A DNA stretch of 64,000 bases from Prunella strophiata (taxonomy: Eukaryota; Chordata; Aves; Passeriformes; Prunellidae): the NCBI GenBank assembly GCA_036583965.1, contig JAZBQD010000001.1, positions 21,189,569-21,253,568 on the forward strand, read 5' to 3'. Position numbers and translations under genes: made by a program. Under the pieces are notes generated by a model. That model saw only the letters and a program-made list of their open reading frames with translations. It did not search any database and had not been told where the DNA came from. How positions within the stretch are numbered: the first letter of the stretch is position 1; the number at the start of each line of letters is the position of its first letter. This document shows positions 27,461-39,441 of this stretch, piece after piece.

Positions 27461-27587
27461 GGCTGCAGTTCTGGCTGTTTACATTTGCTGCCTCTTGTCT
27501 GTGTGCAGAAAAGTGCAGAGCTGAAGTAAAAGCACCCAATGATTTTGCTGTGTCCATGTACTTACACTGCTTATTCTACTTAGCTAG

Positions 27588-27690
27588 AACCATAGAGTCA
27601 CTGATGGTTTGGGTTGGAAGGGATCTTAAAGATCATCCAGTTCTAATGGCAGGGAGTGCCATGGGCAGGGACACCTTCCACTAGACCAAG
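27588..27690 (-). mobile_element. CR1 LINE 3'-end remnant
   Basis: Read on + it runs GGTTTGGGTTGGAAGGGATC, then TTAAAGATCATCCAGTTC and GCCATGGGCAGGGACACC, the reverse complement of a common avian CR1 3' end. It is 5' truncated, as usual for CR1. Confidence 0.88.
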
Positions 27691-30600
27691 TTTTTTTGAG
27701 AATATAAAAAAGTGAGAAATAGGAGCACTAAAAGCTCTCTACATGGTGACTCCTGATGCGACTCGTTTTCTCTGTCTTGCCAAGTTTACATTCTCTCTCA
27801 GCAGTTTCTAAACTGCCATCTCTCTCTTTTCTTTATTCTTTGCTGTTTTTCTGTCTGGTCTCTAGTAATTTGATTTCACCATTTTGTTATTTTCCCTGCT
27901 AGTGCAGGAAGAGGGTCTCCAAAATACTTCTGGTAGTTCCAAAAAGAAGGCTCCTGTGCAGGTCAGGAGCTTCTCTGCAGGAAGATGTGCTTCCAGAGGT
28001 CACAGCCTTTGGCACTGGTCACTCCTCCCTTCTTACAAGGAAGAAGCTGGACTCTCCCAGTGTATATTCACTTGAAATCACATCCTGGAGCCTTTTTGTT
28101 CTCTTTATACAACATGAAACAGCAAAACCTTCATGTCAGAAGCTAGATAGTATTTACAATTTTGTTAGAATAATAACCAAGTGCATTTCCACCAGAAAAA
28201 TGCCTCAAAACTTTTTCAGTCTGGTCATTTCAGCAATCCAGGAGAACTTTCAGAAATAGTTCTATAGATAATACATTCTACAATGACAAATTTGACAGAC
28301 ATAAATAATACTTTTAGTTTGTGCATGCTAATTGGATTAACAAGGGAATGATTCTGTTTCTTTTGCAGTTGAGGACAGAAGTGAATGAGCTCAACTGTGT
28401 TTTGCATAACAGTATTTCTTAGAACACATAATAGAAAACAGAAAATTGTGTCAGATAATGTAGCTTTAAAATACACTGGAATAACTCATTGAGAAATTAT
28501 CCCATATTAAAGGAAAATGAAAGTTTAAAAAGGATTTTAAAAGCTTCATTTAAAGACAAACCTACCTTTAAAAGGCATGGTATGAACTCTCTATCTGGGA
28601 CAGGAACAGATATGTAGTTATTTAAGAGATCTTGGCTCTTCCCATAAAGCAATTCCAATAAAAGAGAAAAAGACAAGGATATCCTCTGTAACTAGTCCTG
28701 TTGGTTTGTATGTCTTAACTTGTCTTTATAGATACTTAGGTATCTTGAAGCAGTGAGATTTTCCTTCCTTGAAATCTGATCAGTCTAATACATCATTTTA
28801 TTACATTAAGGTCTTCAATATGAAATACGTTTGAAATATATTCCTGAAATCTGACCAGAAAGTTAGTTTTTGCTCTAGTGAGAGACTGAATTACTGTGGA
28901 GAGTATATGTGTTGTGTTTCACAGCAAGTGTTTATGAATGAAACAGATGTTTAGGCAGTTTCTTTTCTAGCAGATTTTTTTTATATGTGATATTAGCAAA
29001 TGCTTTCCAGTGATATTCTATCAGCATGGAATGTAACTTTTTTTCTATATGTACACTCTGTATGTGAAATCACGAGGCTTAACTTTACTTTCACACATTC
29101 TAATGTGCACTTTCTATCTTCTCACATGCCAAAAGACCAATACCTCTTTTTTTCCTTTCTTGGCATTAATTTTTGCTCATTTGACATCCAATTTGCCAAA
29201 TGAATTATGACACTAATCCTTTCTTCTGTGCTGTTGCTTCACTTTATTCCACACTATGTATTCAGGTTTTCTGAGGTCATTCTCCCCCACTGCCCCTTGT
29301 TTTGGTAATGAAAGGTAGGATTTATTTACACTGATTAAAATAATTCTGAATGGTTTTACATTCACATTACCTCAGATAATCTGAATTGCAAAAATTAAAT
29401 GTATCTTGTAACCACTTATGCAGAGTGTAAGAACTTTTTATTTGTTGATGATATAGAAAAACTCTGTATGAACTTACATTTGAAAGGAACAAAACTAGTA
29501 ACAAGATCTGTCACTGGAACAGGGGTTAAAAGACTAAGAAGCAGTACTTATAAGATCTCATGGAAAGAAGGGGTCAAAATTACCTTCTCAGAGGGAGAAA
29601 AGATTGTGGAAAGATATTATAGTTGTTTCTTTACAAAAAGCAAACATTTAGAAAATGTCTACTTCAATAGGAAAGATAATTGAATGGCAAATTAGACATC
29701 TGTAAATGTGAAGAAGGCAGAAAACATCATGCATTTTGAAGATTAAACCCTTTTATTTCTGCACAGACAATATTTCTCTTGAGTGTATCTTAATTTATCC
29801 ACAGAATAGTCAGGCAGTAGGAGATGTGCTTAGTGCTTGCCTGTTAGTGCAGTTAATGCAGAAATGTCTTACCCAGTGTATGCACACACAGCAGAATGGA
29901 GGGGAGCCCCCTGTGCTATCAAAGATTCCTCTTATCAAGGGTTGCAAGCCCACCCGTCCACCCTGGCCAGCTTCTAGCCAGAGTCCCATGACTGTGTTAA
30001 TGCCAAATCAGAGCAGTGAGAGCTGCTTGCTGGTAATTTATCAAGTTGCATAAGCAGTGAATTTTTTCCATGCGTAAAGAAGCTTACTTTGTGCTGGATC
30101 TCAGTGTTACCCTGACTGTTCTGACTCTTCTTCTCAGCCTGTGCTTTTTGCATTTCCTTATGATTATATAGGAAAACTATGTTCTGGGGTGTAATACTTC
30201 TGGTAAAGAAGTCAACAAGGTCAGGACAGTTATCTTTGTGCACTGCCTTTCACTGTGGCAAATTCATAGTCAGTTCACCCTGCATCCTTGCCTGAGAAAG
30301 CCTCATTTCCTCTTTCTACACTCTTCCTTTACTTTTCTCTCCAAAGCACTGAGTAACAGAGGTGTGGGATTTCACACACAGGGTGTCTCAGGCAGTCTAA
30401 GTTTATCTGCAAGATGTCTGCCTATGTTCTGAAGCAGTCTGTGCAGTTTCTGCTGTTTTGAATCTGAAGGGCTGCTTAGCAAACTTCTATCTGAAGTTTC
30501 ACAGTCCCTGGCTCTCCAGGCTGATGAGCAGCTGTGTGAAGCTCTGGCAGTCCCTTCCCAGGCTGCTGGGCCAGAAGGGAGTGTTGCAATGGCAGCATTC

Positions 30601-32578
30601 CCACAGCACAAGGAGAAGGTGCTGGCTCTGGTCCTTCTCTGTATCCTTACCACTTCTCTTCACCCCCTCTTTGCCCTGATTTAATGGGACTCACTTTTGG
30701 TGACAGAATTTAATGGCATTTGGATCAGTATAAGCCTTCATTTAATGGGCTGCTAGATATGCAAACTTTTTATTTAGGGCTGCAATAGATACTGTTGTTT
30801 AAAAAATTAATCCTAAACAATCTGAAGCATAAAGGGACATATATCTGTGACATTTGAGCTAGGAATAAGAGAAAAGTGACTGTTCTTTTTTCATGGAGCT
30901 TTGTGTATGATGAAGTGACTTATGGCTTGGTTTATACAGGACCTAAAACTCTCTTAAAGTAGTATCTCAGAACATTTTACTTTCTTCCCATAAATTCTCA
31001 GCAATAAATGTTCTATTTTAGTACAAATACAAAAATAAAATTTATTAGGTAAAACCTAATTCAGATGGGCAAGAGAGTACATAAAACATGTTATGCCATC
31101 AGAAAAATCCAATCACAGGCAATTACAAGCTCCACACTGGAGGAAACAAGATATGTGGATGATAACTTCTGGTGCATCTCAAAAGGAAGTACTCTGGAAA
31201 TATTTCCATGTTCATTAAAGCACCTGCAAGTGTATTCAGTTTGCAGAAATGAAACTTATGTTCAGATCAGCCCTACTTGGGGAAACCATCTGCAAAGAGA
31301 GTGAAAATAATTATTTACTGATAGGGCAGGAGAAATAAAAAAGCCCCTTTTTAATTTTTCAAATTTCAAACTGTTTTTTTCAAAGTGAGCAGAAAGAGAT
31401 AGGAATGTTTTTATGTAGGCTCTTAAATACTTTTAATAATATCCAAAATTACTATTTAGAGCAGAAGCGCATATTAAGTCATGTAGGATCAAGTCAGGGT
31501 CAGCTCTTAAAATCCATAATTGCAATTAACTTTCAGTAATGCCTCAGTTCTTACTAATCTGTTAAATTCCATCAATTTGGTCAGAGGTTGGATGACATGT
31601 TAAGCAACAAACTGACAAATTCTGCCAGCAAAATGATACAGCACATACAGTTCTTCCTGTCAGCAATGTGCAGTCAAGTCTGTTCACCAGCTACCTACCT
31701 GGGCTACAGGAATTGTTTTGGGTAAAGATTGATTCAGTTGTTAGTATAAAGCAAAAAACTTGGCTGCTTTTGTTTCTGTTGATGCTGAATTTCAGTTTTT
31801 AATATTGTAATTATATTTAGTAGGCTTTCAGAACATTTTTCAATCATCAGCTGATCTAAGAAAGCAAGACTACTCAGAAGCTGAGCTAAAAGTAATGCAT
31901 TTTGGGACTAGAAATTAGCAGCAGAACTTCACTAAATATGACATGTATATAATGAGGCCCAATGTGTATTGCACATATCACTGCAGCTAGATGTAGGTTA
32001 TCTTTACATCAGTCATTATAAAGGCCTCTGAACAAGTGAAATATCTAGAACATTTATTTTCATTTATTGATTATCTGAGATAATCAGGTTGATTAAGAAA
32101 AAAAATGCTGCTTTGCAAAGAGACAGTGGGATAATCTTGTGCAGCTAGAGGAAAGGAGTCCCTAGGTCTGATTTTTGCTCCCTGCTGGTTCCATCTGTGG
32201 CCTTATCTGTTGGTTTCTTCATCCATGGAGAATTCTTTGGGAACCACCCGATGAGATGAATCAGTATAATGTCAAACATCACATTATTTTGAGTTCAAGA
32301 TTTACAGTTGCTTTTCCCAAATTCCTGTAAGCTCTCTGGCTCACCACGGACAACTCCCTCTCACCAGGTAGCCTTTCTTTTTAAAGGGCTGGAAGTGTGG
32401 GAGGCTTCCAAGCAAACACTGATTTTTTTTCCTGACAGAGTTGGGCTGAGCTGAGGGGTATTTCAGCACTGCTGGCTGCTGCAGGAGGAGGAAACCTACT
32501 ACAGATAAGGGCACAGCTGCAGTGAGAGAGAGGCAGTGGGCAGAGAGGGGCAGAAATTGCTCTAAGAGATATTCTTGT

Positions 32579-32720
32579 TAATCCCTCTTTGCACTTTCAC
32601 TCTGCAGCACTAAACTTTCCTCCAACTGAAACATTTTTTCCTCGATTAATATTGGAGAGCAGAAGGAGGGGGAGTTTGTTCACACTTCTGTTGGAGAGAG
32701 CAAATATCTCCTTTTAATCC
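32579..32720 (+). promoter_or_regulatory. Two CRX/OTX-type TAATCC sites upstream of VA opsin
   Basis: TAATCC occurs at 32579-32584 and 32715-32720, both on the gene strand and within about 210 bases of the start codon. TAATCC is the core bound by OTX/CRX factors that drive photoreceptor genes. Function is inferred from the motif and its position only. Confidence 0.4.
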
Positions 32721-32786
32721 TGGATATTATTTACAGATTTGAAACTCCAATATTATATGATATTATTTTTGCTACTGAACGAAGTA

Positions 32787-33147
32787 ATGGATGCATTCAA
32801 AGCATTTGAAAATGGGTCACTCTTGCCCAGTTACTCTGCTCCTGCCAGATGGGATCCCTTCCGTCGTCCCCTGGACTCCATCCAGCCCTGGCAATTCAGG
32901 CTTCTGGCAGCAGTAATGTTGTTGGTGACCTCCCTGTCACTTGCTGAGAACTTGGCTGTAATCCTGGTAACTTTTAAGTTCAAGCAATTGAGACAACCTG
33001 TCAATTATATTATAGTCAATTTGTCTGTGGCTGATTTCCTGGTCTCACTGACTGGTGGTACCATCAGCTTTTTAACAAATCTAAAAGGTTATTTTTTTAT
33101 GGGATACTGGGCTTGTGTATTGGAAGGATTTGCTGTCACATTTTTTG
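32787..33147 (+). CDS. OPNVA: VA opsin exon 1
   Basis: Begins MDAFKAFENGSLLP and covers the extracellular N-terminus, helices 1-2 and the start of helix 3, ending EGFAVTFF plus one base before GTAAGC. It holds the Cys110 and Glu113 equivalents. Reading on into the intron soon meets a stop. Confidence 0.94.
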
Positions 33148-36100
33148 GTAAGCTTGATTTTGTTTGTAGCTGTATGTTCTTTTCCTTCAACTTCCTTCAG
33201 TGTATTCTACTGCACCTTCCTAAGTCACTGACTTTGCATACCTTTGAATTCACTGGTATTTTCACTGTTACATATATTCTGTAGTGGGGAGTGAAAAATA
33301 TATCTCTATCCCTGCCATATACATGGCCTGTGGCATGTGTACTGATCATTGAATATGTTCCCTAGAATGAAGAAAACCTTTCCAATAGAATAGCAGTGTT
33401 GTGGGGCTTATGGTAAAACAATTTCAGGGAAAAAAGTCCCTATGCATAGCTATTTTCAATATTTGTATTTAGTTGTGTGCATATATGGATAAATAAGAGA
33501 GAGAGAAAAAGAGTGTGTGGCTGCCCATAAACTGTGGAAAATCTCAGGGCATGGAACATCTTGTGTTGCCCTGGTGTTTTCCAGGGGCTCTGAGGAGCAG
33601 AGACACATCTGTAACTGTCAGTCCACACACCAACATCTTTTTTTGATTTCTTTTCATGGCTTTGTTCACTTACTACAAAAAAATATTAGAAGTAATCTAA
33701 GAGGAAAAATCCTCACCACACAGTACCCAGTGTAAATACACGTCTGCAGAGTAAATGGGATATTAGTTTAGAATGGGGCATCTGCTCACTTGAGACAGAC
33801 ACTCATTCCTGTGTCCTGTCCCTGTCTCTGAAGCTGCATGAAGACAGCCAGTAATGCTTCTCCCTGCTCTAAATCACACAGTGCTGATCCTCAGCCTGAA
33901 AAGGAGTCTCACAACTGCTCTCTGCCTGTGTAAGCTAGACAGAGGAAATGCTGAGGGACAATGCTTCTACATCAGTTTGTGCCATGTAAGCCATGTCCTA
34001 TGGAGAAATATCAGGCTATTTCAAGATTTTGGTGTCCCACCAGGTAATATGTTCCTAAATTGATAATTTGATGTTGTGGGCAGCTGTCTGCAGGTTGGAG
34101 TTTTCTGATAGCCTGAAATAATTTTTGCAAATATAATGTTTTGAAGATTTTAGTTAATTAATTTGGATGCTACATGTAATTTGGAGCTTTTCAGTGTAGA
34201 ACTAAAAGTGCAAGTCCTAATAACTTAACTGGCCTGATTAGCTTCGTGGTTTTGTAGCCCTTATGCTGTAGACTGGCAAACTGGACAAACATGAAATTCT
34301 TATGCTCTTCATTTGTATTAGAACAATGTACATAAATTGCCCATCCTTTCATAACTTGTGTTGATAGAAAAGGTGTCTGATGTTGTGGGCAGTCAAAGAG
34401 TGTAACTGGTTGCCCAGAGTGGTTGCAGAGTCTTCATCTCCAAAGATACTCAAAATCCAGCTAGACTTGGTGCTGAACAACCTTCTAGATAGACAGTGCT
34501 TAAGTGGGAGTGATGACCTCCAGAGATGCTTTTCAAAATAAAGAGTTCAGGGATTCTGTAATTTGGGATGGTGTTTGCTTTTCAGTGATCTACCCAGATT
34601 TGATGCTGACTGTGTTCTCTTGCTGCAGGCATTGTAGCTCTCTGGTCTCTTGCTCTGCTGGCTTTTGAGCGATACGTTGTGATCTGCCGCCCACTGAGAA
34701 ATGCACGCTTGAGGGGGAAGCATGCAGCTCTAGGTATTGTCTTTGTGTGGAGTTTTTCCTTCATTTGGACCATTCCACCAACAACTGGTTGGAGCAGTTA
34801 CACCACCAGTAAGATTGGAACTACTTGTGAGCCTAACTGGTAAGGCCACTCTCACAGAGTATGGTAAAAAATGAAACTTGCAGTTCAGGATGCCTCAGGG
34901 CCAGGAATTTAAAAGAAAGGGTTAAAGATGATGTAAATCTCTGAAAAAAAACCAGATGTAAAGCAAGTTGTAATAAAATTGATCAAAATTTTCCGTGATC
35001 AGTTTCTAAAACAAAAATTTCTAAATGGTGGAGCCTCCATCTCTAATGAAAATAATCACCCTAGACCTTGTGCTTTTTGTCAGGAGTCAAAGGACAAAGA
35101 GAGAGATTTTTTCAGAAGACTGAACAAAGCTCTGAGCCAGCTAGTCTGGCCCCATGGATGGCTCTGCTTGGAGCAGGAGGTTGGACTACATGTCCCTTCC
35201 CCTGTAATCAGCCCCACAGTTCTTTCATACTGTACTTATATTTGAAGGATCCTCTCCTAGCCCCTGGGCAGGGAGATGGCCCAGGGCTCCATCTGGGAAT
35301 ACGACTAGAGCTGCAAAGGGGCACACTGAATAAAAACATTTGACAAAAATACTAGTGCCATCTTTGAAAAGAAAGATTAATATTCCAAGAAAATAATAAC
35401 AACATATAGTAGTACTATATACAAAGGTATTTTGTATTTTATACAGGTACTCAGGAGCTTATGCTGACCGTACATACATTATTACGTTCTTCACCACCTG
35501 TTTTATAGTACCCTTATTGGTGATTTTGGTATCCTATGGAAAATTGGTGCAGAAGTTAAAAAAGGTAAGAAGAAGCATCCATAAGTAAACTTTTAAAATG
35601 TGTATGCATGCAAAAGTTTGCAATTTCTGTGTCTGATTTTCTATAAAGATCAGACATAAGCAGGTCAGATTTGCAGGCAGCAAACACACTCAGTTACATC
35701 CCTTGTTATATAATTACCCTTACACACAGAAGTTCATGATATGGTTAGAAGTGATGTTTTAAAGTGTGGAGTTCACATCACTTATCAGTTCATCTCATTA
35801 GTCAAACATCATACAAGTGAAAGAATGTCTACCTCATAAACATACAGAATGATCCAGTACTGCTTTATTCATAATTATGCTTCAATTCAGTGATATTTCA
35901 TAAGACTCAAACCAGGCAAATTAGAATGCGGCTTAAAATGACTGCAGTTGTAAATTTTAAGAGTGCTGCCTTCTACTTAATAATATGCTCAAAATAAGAT
36001 GTAGCCTTGTCAAATAATGCAATGCTGTTTAATATACAAAAAATTAGTTTGTCCAGGAATATTTAAAAGACTTGAGAAATGCTTTTGAATTTTCTTTAAT

Positions 36101-39100
36101 GGTTGTGTTGACCTGATCCAAAGGAGAAACTGCAAAAAGTGACAAAGAAGACAATAGAACAGGAAAATTCCTATTTGGTCCAGGATTTGGGGACAAGATT
36201 TTGGGACAATATTGATATTTCTATTTACTGCAAAGCTCTGAAAAGCCCGTACCTGCAACACATTGTGTAAGTCTATATTGAATTGCCATATGATTATATC
36301 CAACAACTAAGCTCATTTTCAAAAATCTGACTACAGTGAACAGAGAGAGATCCAAGCACCAGAACTGGTGTCTTGATGTTCCCAACCCTCCCTCTTCATG
36401 CATTTTGTCCCATGTTTGTCACAGTGCAGGCTTGTTCCTGAGTGGAATAATCTGCCAATTCCTCAGCCCCAGTGTCCCCAGCTTTACAATGCCAGTTGTA
36501 GCTTTAACTGCAACATCAAAGTTGATGAAAGAAAATAATCTTCGGGAAAATAACAAATTATCAGTTTACAATAGAGGTAAATTATTATGGTAGTATTCCT
36601 TTGTTTGGAAGATAAACCACCAGTATGTTTTTCTTTATCAGTATTTAGAGAGAAAGGAAAAGCTATATGTGAAAAAAAGACCAGGCTGATATGAGACAAA
36701 GATGAAACCTTTGAAAGTGCAATAAAGGAGATTGCGTCCCTTTTCCAGGGGTCTGCAATTCTGCTGAAAGGGAGGCTGGGCCACTCTCTGTGTAGGAACA
36801 GCATACATTAAAAAATGCTATAGAAATCTCATATATTGGCAGGGACTATTTTATCAGTACCAAGCATAGCCTTTGTTAATGCCTAATAACTTGCAGTTAT
36901 TGTAACAATTCAGTATTGTTGTTGTTGATTATGTTGTTATTATGTTTATATTTGGTAAAAACTGACACAAATTGCAACTTTCTACAGAGGTGAGGACATT
37001 GCCCTTCCTAGGAGGTGCATCTATACCTCTTCATGTGCAAATGTTGAATTCTCCAAGTGCAGTTCAAAAGTACTAGGGAAAATGCCTCCATAGAGTTCTA
37101 ACATTACTGCAGGAAGTTAAAAGGCAATGTTATGCAAACAAATTTTATTTTATTATAATGTAATATTGCAAGACCTGGCATCAGGTTTTTCTGGAGCCAT
37201 ACAGAGTTATTAATTATTATTAATGTGTAAAATAACATTTCATAACAGCGCCTAGTTTTGGTAAGTCATCAGAAACCAAACAGGGATGTTTCCCAGAAGG
37301 ATGCTGTTTGACATCAGCTAATCTCTGTATGAACCTTGGTGCTTAAGTTTCTTGCATGATCGCTGAGGAAAGGAGGGAGAGCATTCCTACTAAATGCCCC
37401 AATCCCACTTTAATTCTGATATAATTAGATTGTAAATGCTCTTCTGGGGAAGGCCATAAAGCACCACTGAGCCAGACAGACTCCCCTGGTGTGAATTTGC
37501 CCCTTGGTGAGGAGGTTGCACAGCCTCAGCAGCATGCCGTCAGTAATACCAGACACCCAGCTGTCTGCAAAAGCTACATGGAATAGAAAGTGCTTGAATG
37601 CAGCTCACTATCTGCTTATGACTCACCATGATGTCCTTTTTCACTTTGACAATAAAAATATAAAGATACTTAAGCAAAGGAAAATTTACTAATGCTGGTG
37701 TATGGTAATTCATGTCCCTCAGTGGTAACTTTGGCACCCATCCCTCTGTGCTGCTGCACTTGGGAAGAGCAGGTCTTTCCTTCTAGCCTGGCAACTAGAC
37801 AGATCACTAAAGTCACTGGTTGGACACCTTGTTGTTTGTTTTCTAGAATCTTTTCTCTTTTCTTAAAAGGTGTCAGATGCACAAGGCAGGCTGAGAACTA
37901 CCAGGAGACCTGAAAGACAAGTGACTAGAATGGTTGTTTTTATGATCATTGCCTTTCTAATCTGCTGGATGCCGTACGCTACCTTTTCTATCCTAGTCAC
38001 TGCATATCCCTCCATTGAGCTGGATCCTTGTCTGGCAGCAATTCCGGCCTTCTTTTCCAAAACAGCTACTGTTTATAATCCAATTATTTATGTCTTTATG
38101 AACAAACAGGTACTGTATGCTCTCAGAGTGCCTCTAACACTCATATGTTGCTATTTTGTCTTGCTTTATAATGAATTATTTCTATCTACCTATATGTTAG
38201 CTAGTAAACATTTCAATATCCAGCATTTAGAATGAAAAAAAGAATCTGTCTGGTGGAATATAGTGTAAACCTCTGAGCATTATTGAAATATAAATGTTAG
38301 TAATTATTAGGTTTAGATATTATAAAGGACAATCAGCACTTAGGGAACATGAGTTAGCTTCCTGTATGAAAATTAACCCAATATATTTCAGTAATTCTTT
38401 AAGAATGCAACACCATTAAGTTGATCTTGAGGTGGGGTGCACATTTTCAAAGCTTGAATTTGTCTTGGGGAAATGAGGCATTTGTGGTTTATGTGCAGGG
38501 GGGGTAAAAGTATTGCACATGCTTATTTAACAGGGAGCTTTTTTTTCTGGAATGAGGGCAGAGGATTGGGTGCAGAAAAAAAGAATTTACATGGGGATGA
38601 GCCAGAGTTCTGTGTGCTCACAGTGATAACAGGCATGATAATAAACATGGGCAGATTTCTGCAATGAATGCAGCAACTGAGAGTGGTGCCATCAAGCACA
38701 TAAATTAAATAAAGAAAAATAGTTAAGTGACTGTTGAATAAGAAATGGTGAATTTATTTATTCAGTCCTGCAGAGAGAGCTATTGCTTATCTTACATCCT
38801 GCGGACAGCACCTTCATCTTCCAAACCATGTAGATGTGTGCTACACTTTACCCTGTTTGTGTATGAGAACAATAAAAACCCATCTTTGAGTAGCCAGGAA
38901 TTTAGTAAGTGAAAGCATGAGTCTGAAGAACTGACCAATTATGTCCATTAGATATTATTACCTAAAAGCAGAAAAGAAAAATTATTTTCTAGATTAAGAT
39001 TGGCTCTTTTCAGAATATAGTTAATTTTTAGGTTTAGAGTTCTTCATGGTGGCTTAGGCAAATCTATTTTATGGGGTTATTCTTTTATATTCCCAACTGA

Positions 39101-39441
39101 TTAATGAGAGAATTTCCAAGACTTTTAGCTAATATTCAGATAGATTTATAGAACTGTTTTTGCATTTCTTATGTATTTTGACTGATCTCCTGTTTTTTTC
39201 ACCTTTTTAGTTCAAGCAGTGTCTGATTCAATTGTTCAGTTGCAGTGCCATGGGAACTGCAGAGTCCAACATGAACTTGACTTCAGAGAGAGCAGTGCTA
39301 ACCCAGGAGAGAAGAGGCAGCGAGATGGCCCCCATGGCAGTTCATAGCACCCTTTCTAAGAGGAAAACTGGAGATGAACACAGAAGCCGACAACCTTTGG
39401 CTCTGTTGGCAGCTTCGGGAAACAAAATGTGTCCCATGTAG
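32787..39441 (+). CDS. OPNVA: Vertebrate ancient (VA) opsin, complete
   Basis: Light-sensing G-protein-coupled receptor of deep-brain photoreceptors, implicated in birds in hypothalamic day-length sensing (family knowledge). Exons are 32787-33147, 34629-34839, 35447-35564, 37870-38109 and 39211-39441, in phases 1, 2, 0 and 0, giving 386 residues. With Met at 32787 the numbering nearly matches bovine rhodopsin: N-glycosylation site NGS 9-11, disulphide Cys110 and Cys187, counterion Glu113, ERY 134-136, retinal Lys294 in FFSKTA, and NPIIY 300-304. Family-typical strings are KQLRQPVNYIIVNLSVADF, GGTISFLTN and TTSKIGTTCEPNWYSG. These fit VA opsin rather than pinopsin. An in-frame ATG at 32757 would add ten residues but fits less well. 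The gene is intact, divergent from NKX6-2 and convergent with CFAP46. Intron 4 can be read through in frame. Confidence 0.95.
33148..34628 (+). other. VA opsin intron 1 with old CR1 piece
   Basis: A 1.5-kb intron. 34400-34560 is an old CR1 3' fragment on the + strand (GGTTGCCCAGAGTGGTTGCA, later GATGACCTCCAGAG). No further coding sequence. Confidence 0.75.
34400..34560 (+). mobile_element. Degraded CR1 LINE 3' fragment
   Basis: GTTGCCCAGAGTGGTTGCAG, ACTCAAAATCCAGCTAGAC and GATGACCTCCAGAGATG match, with many changes, the order of segments at avian CR1 3' ends. Confidence 0.7.
34629..34839 (+). CDS. OPNVA: VA opsin exon 2
   Basis: Acceptor TTGCTGCAG, then IVALWSLALLAFERYVVICR, helix 4, and the second extracellular loop with Cys187. 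It ends GTTCEPN plus two bases before GTAAGG. Confidence 0.95.
35130..35240 (+). mobile_element. Possible CR1 fragment in VA opsin intron 2
   Basis: GCTTGGAGCAGGAGGTTGGA followed by CTACATGTCCCTTCC resembles the final part of older CR1 copies. Short and diverged. Confidence 0.5.
35447..35564 (+). CDS. OPNVA: VA opsin exon 3
   Basis: Acceptor TTATACAG. It encodes YSGAYADRTYIITFFTTC and helix 5, ending SYGKLVQKLKK in phase 0 before GTAAGA. Confidence 0.95.
35565..37869 (+). other. VA opsin intron 3
   Basis: A 2.3-kb AT-rich intron. No exon or recognisable repeat apart from short A/T-rich simple sequence. Confidence 0.8.
37870..38109 (+). CDS. OPNVA: VA opsin exon 4
   Basis: Eighty codons from VSDAQGRLRTTRRPERQVTR through helix 6 (FLICWMPYATF) and helix 7 with the retinal lysine (FFSKTATVYNPIIY), ending FMNKQ. 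The acceptor TTAAAAG has a pyrimidine tract just upstream. The donor is GTACTG, a weaker match than the others, and the frame stays open beyond it to 38235. Confidence 0.94.
38110..38235 (+). CDS. OPNVA: Alternative VA opsin C-terminus by intron 4 read-through (putative)
   Basis: If the exon 4 donor is not used, translation continues for 41 codons (VLYALRVPLTLICCYFVLL and onward to IQHLE) and stops at 38235, giving a 351-residue protein. Poly(A) signals AATAAA lie within intron 4 at 38708 and 38871. Short and long VA opsin isoforms have been described in fish and, as I recall, in chicken. Whether this frame is used here is inference. Confidence 0.4.
   Translation, partial: VLYALRVPLTLICCYFVLLYNELFLSTYMLASKHFNIQHLE
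39211..39441 (+). CDS. OPNVA: VA opsin exon 5 (cytoplasmic tail)
   Basis: A strong TTTTTTCACCTTTTTAG acceptor is followed by FKQCLIQLFSCSAMGTAESN. The 76-residue tail is rich in Ser and Thr, likely sites for kinase-driven shut-off, and stops at TAG. FKQ directly after NKQ matches the opsin helix-8 pattern. Confidence 0.92.
   Translation, partial: FKQCLIQLFSCSAMGTAESNMNLTSERAVLTQERRGSEMAPMAVHSTLSKRKTGDEHRSRQPLALLAASGNKMCPM

Larger units (their letters stand above)
23010..32750. other. Intergenic region between NKX6-2 and VA opsin
   Basis: Nearly 10 kb, mostly AT-rich. It contains a T/G-rich simple repeat (23438-23526), a perfect hairpin (26356-26388), a 51-bp-period duplication (26441-26531) and two CR1 remnants (27352-27460 and 27588-27690). 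An open frame near 30446-30682 is discussed under findings. No gene is supported. Confidence 0.7.

Noticed and set aside
32757..32786. VA opsin start at the upstream in-frame ATG (32757)
   Set aside because: It adds a hydrophobic ten-residue lead (MILFLLLNEV) not expected in opsins. With Met at 32787 the cysteines, counterion and ERY motif fall on the usual opsin numbering.
32787..39441. Pinopsin or another non-visual opsin as the identity of this gene
   Set aside because: KQLRQPVNYIIVNLS, GGTISFLTN and TTSKIGTTCEPNWYSG are VA-opsin strings. Pinopsin differs at these places.
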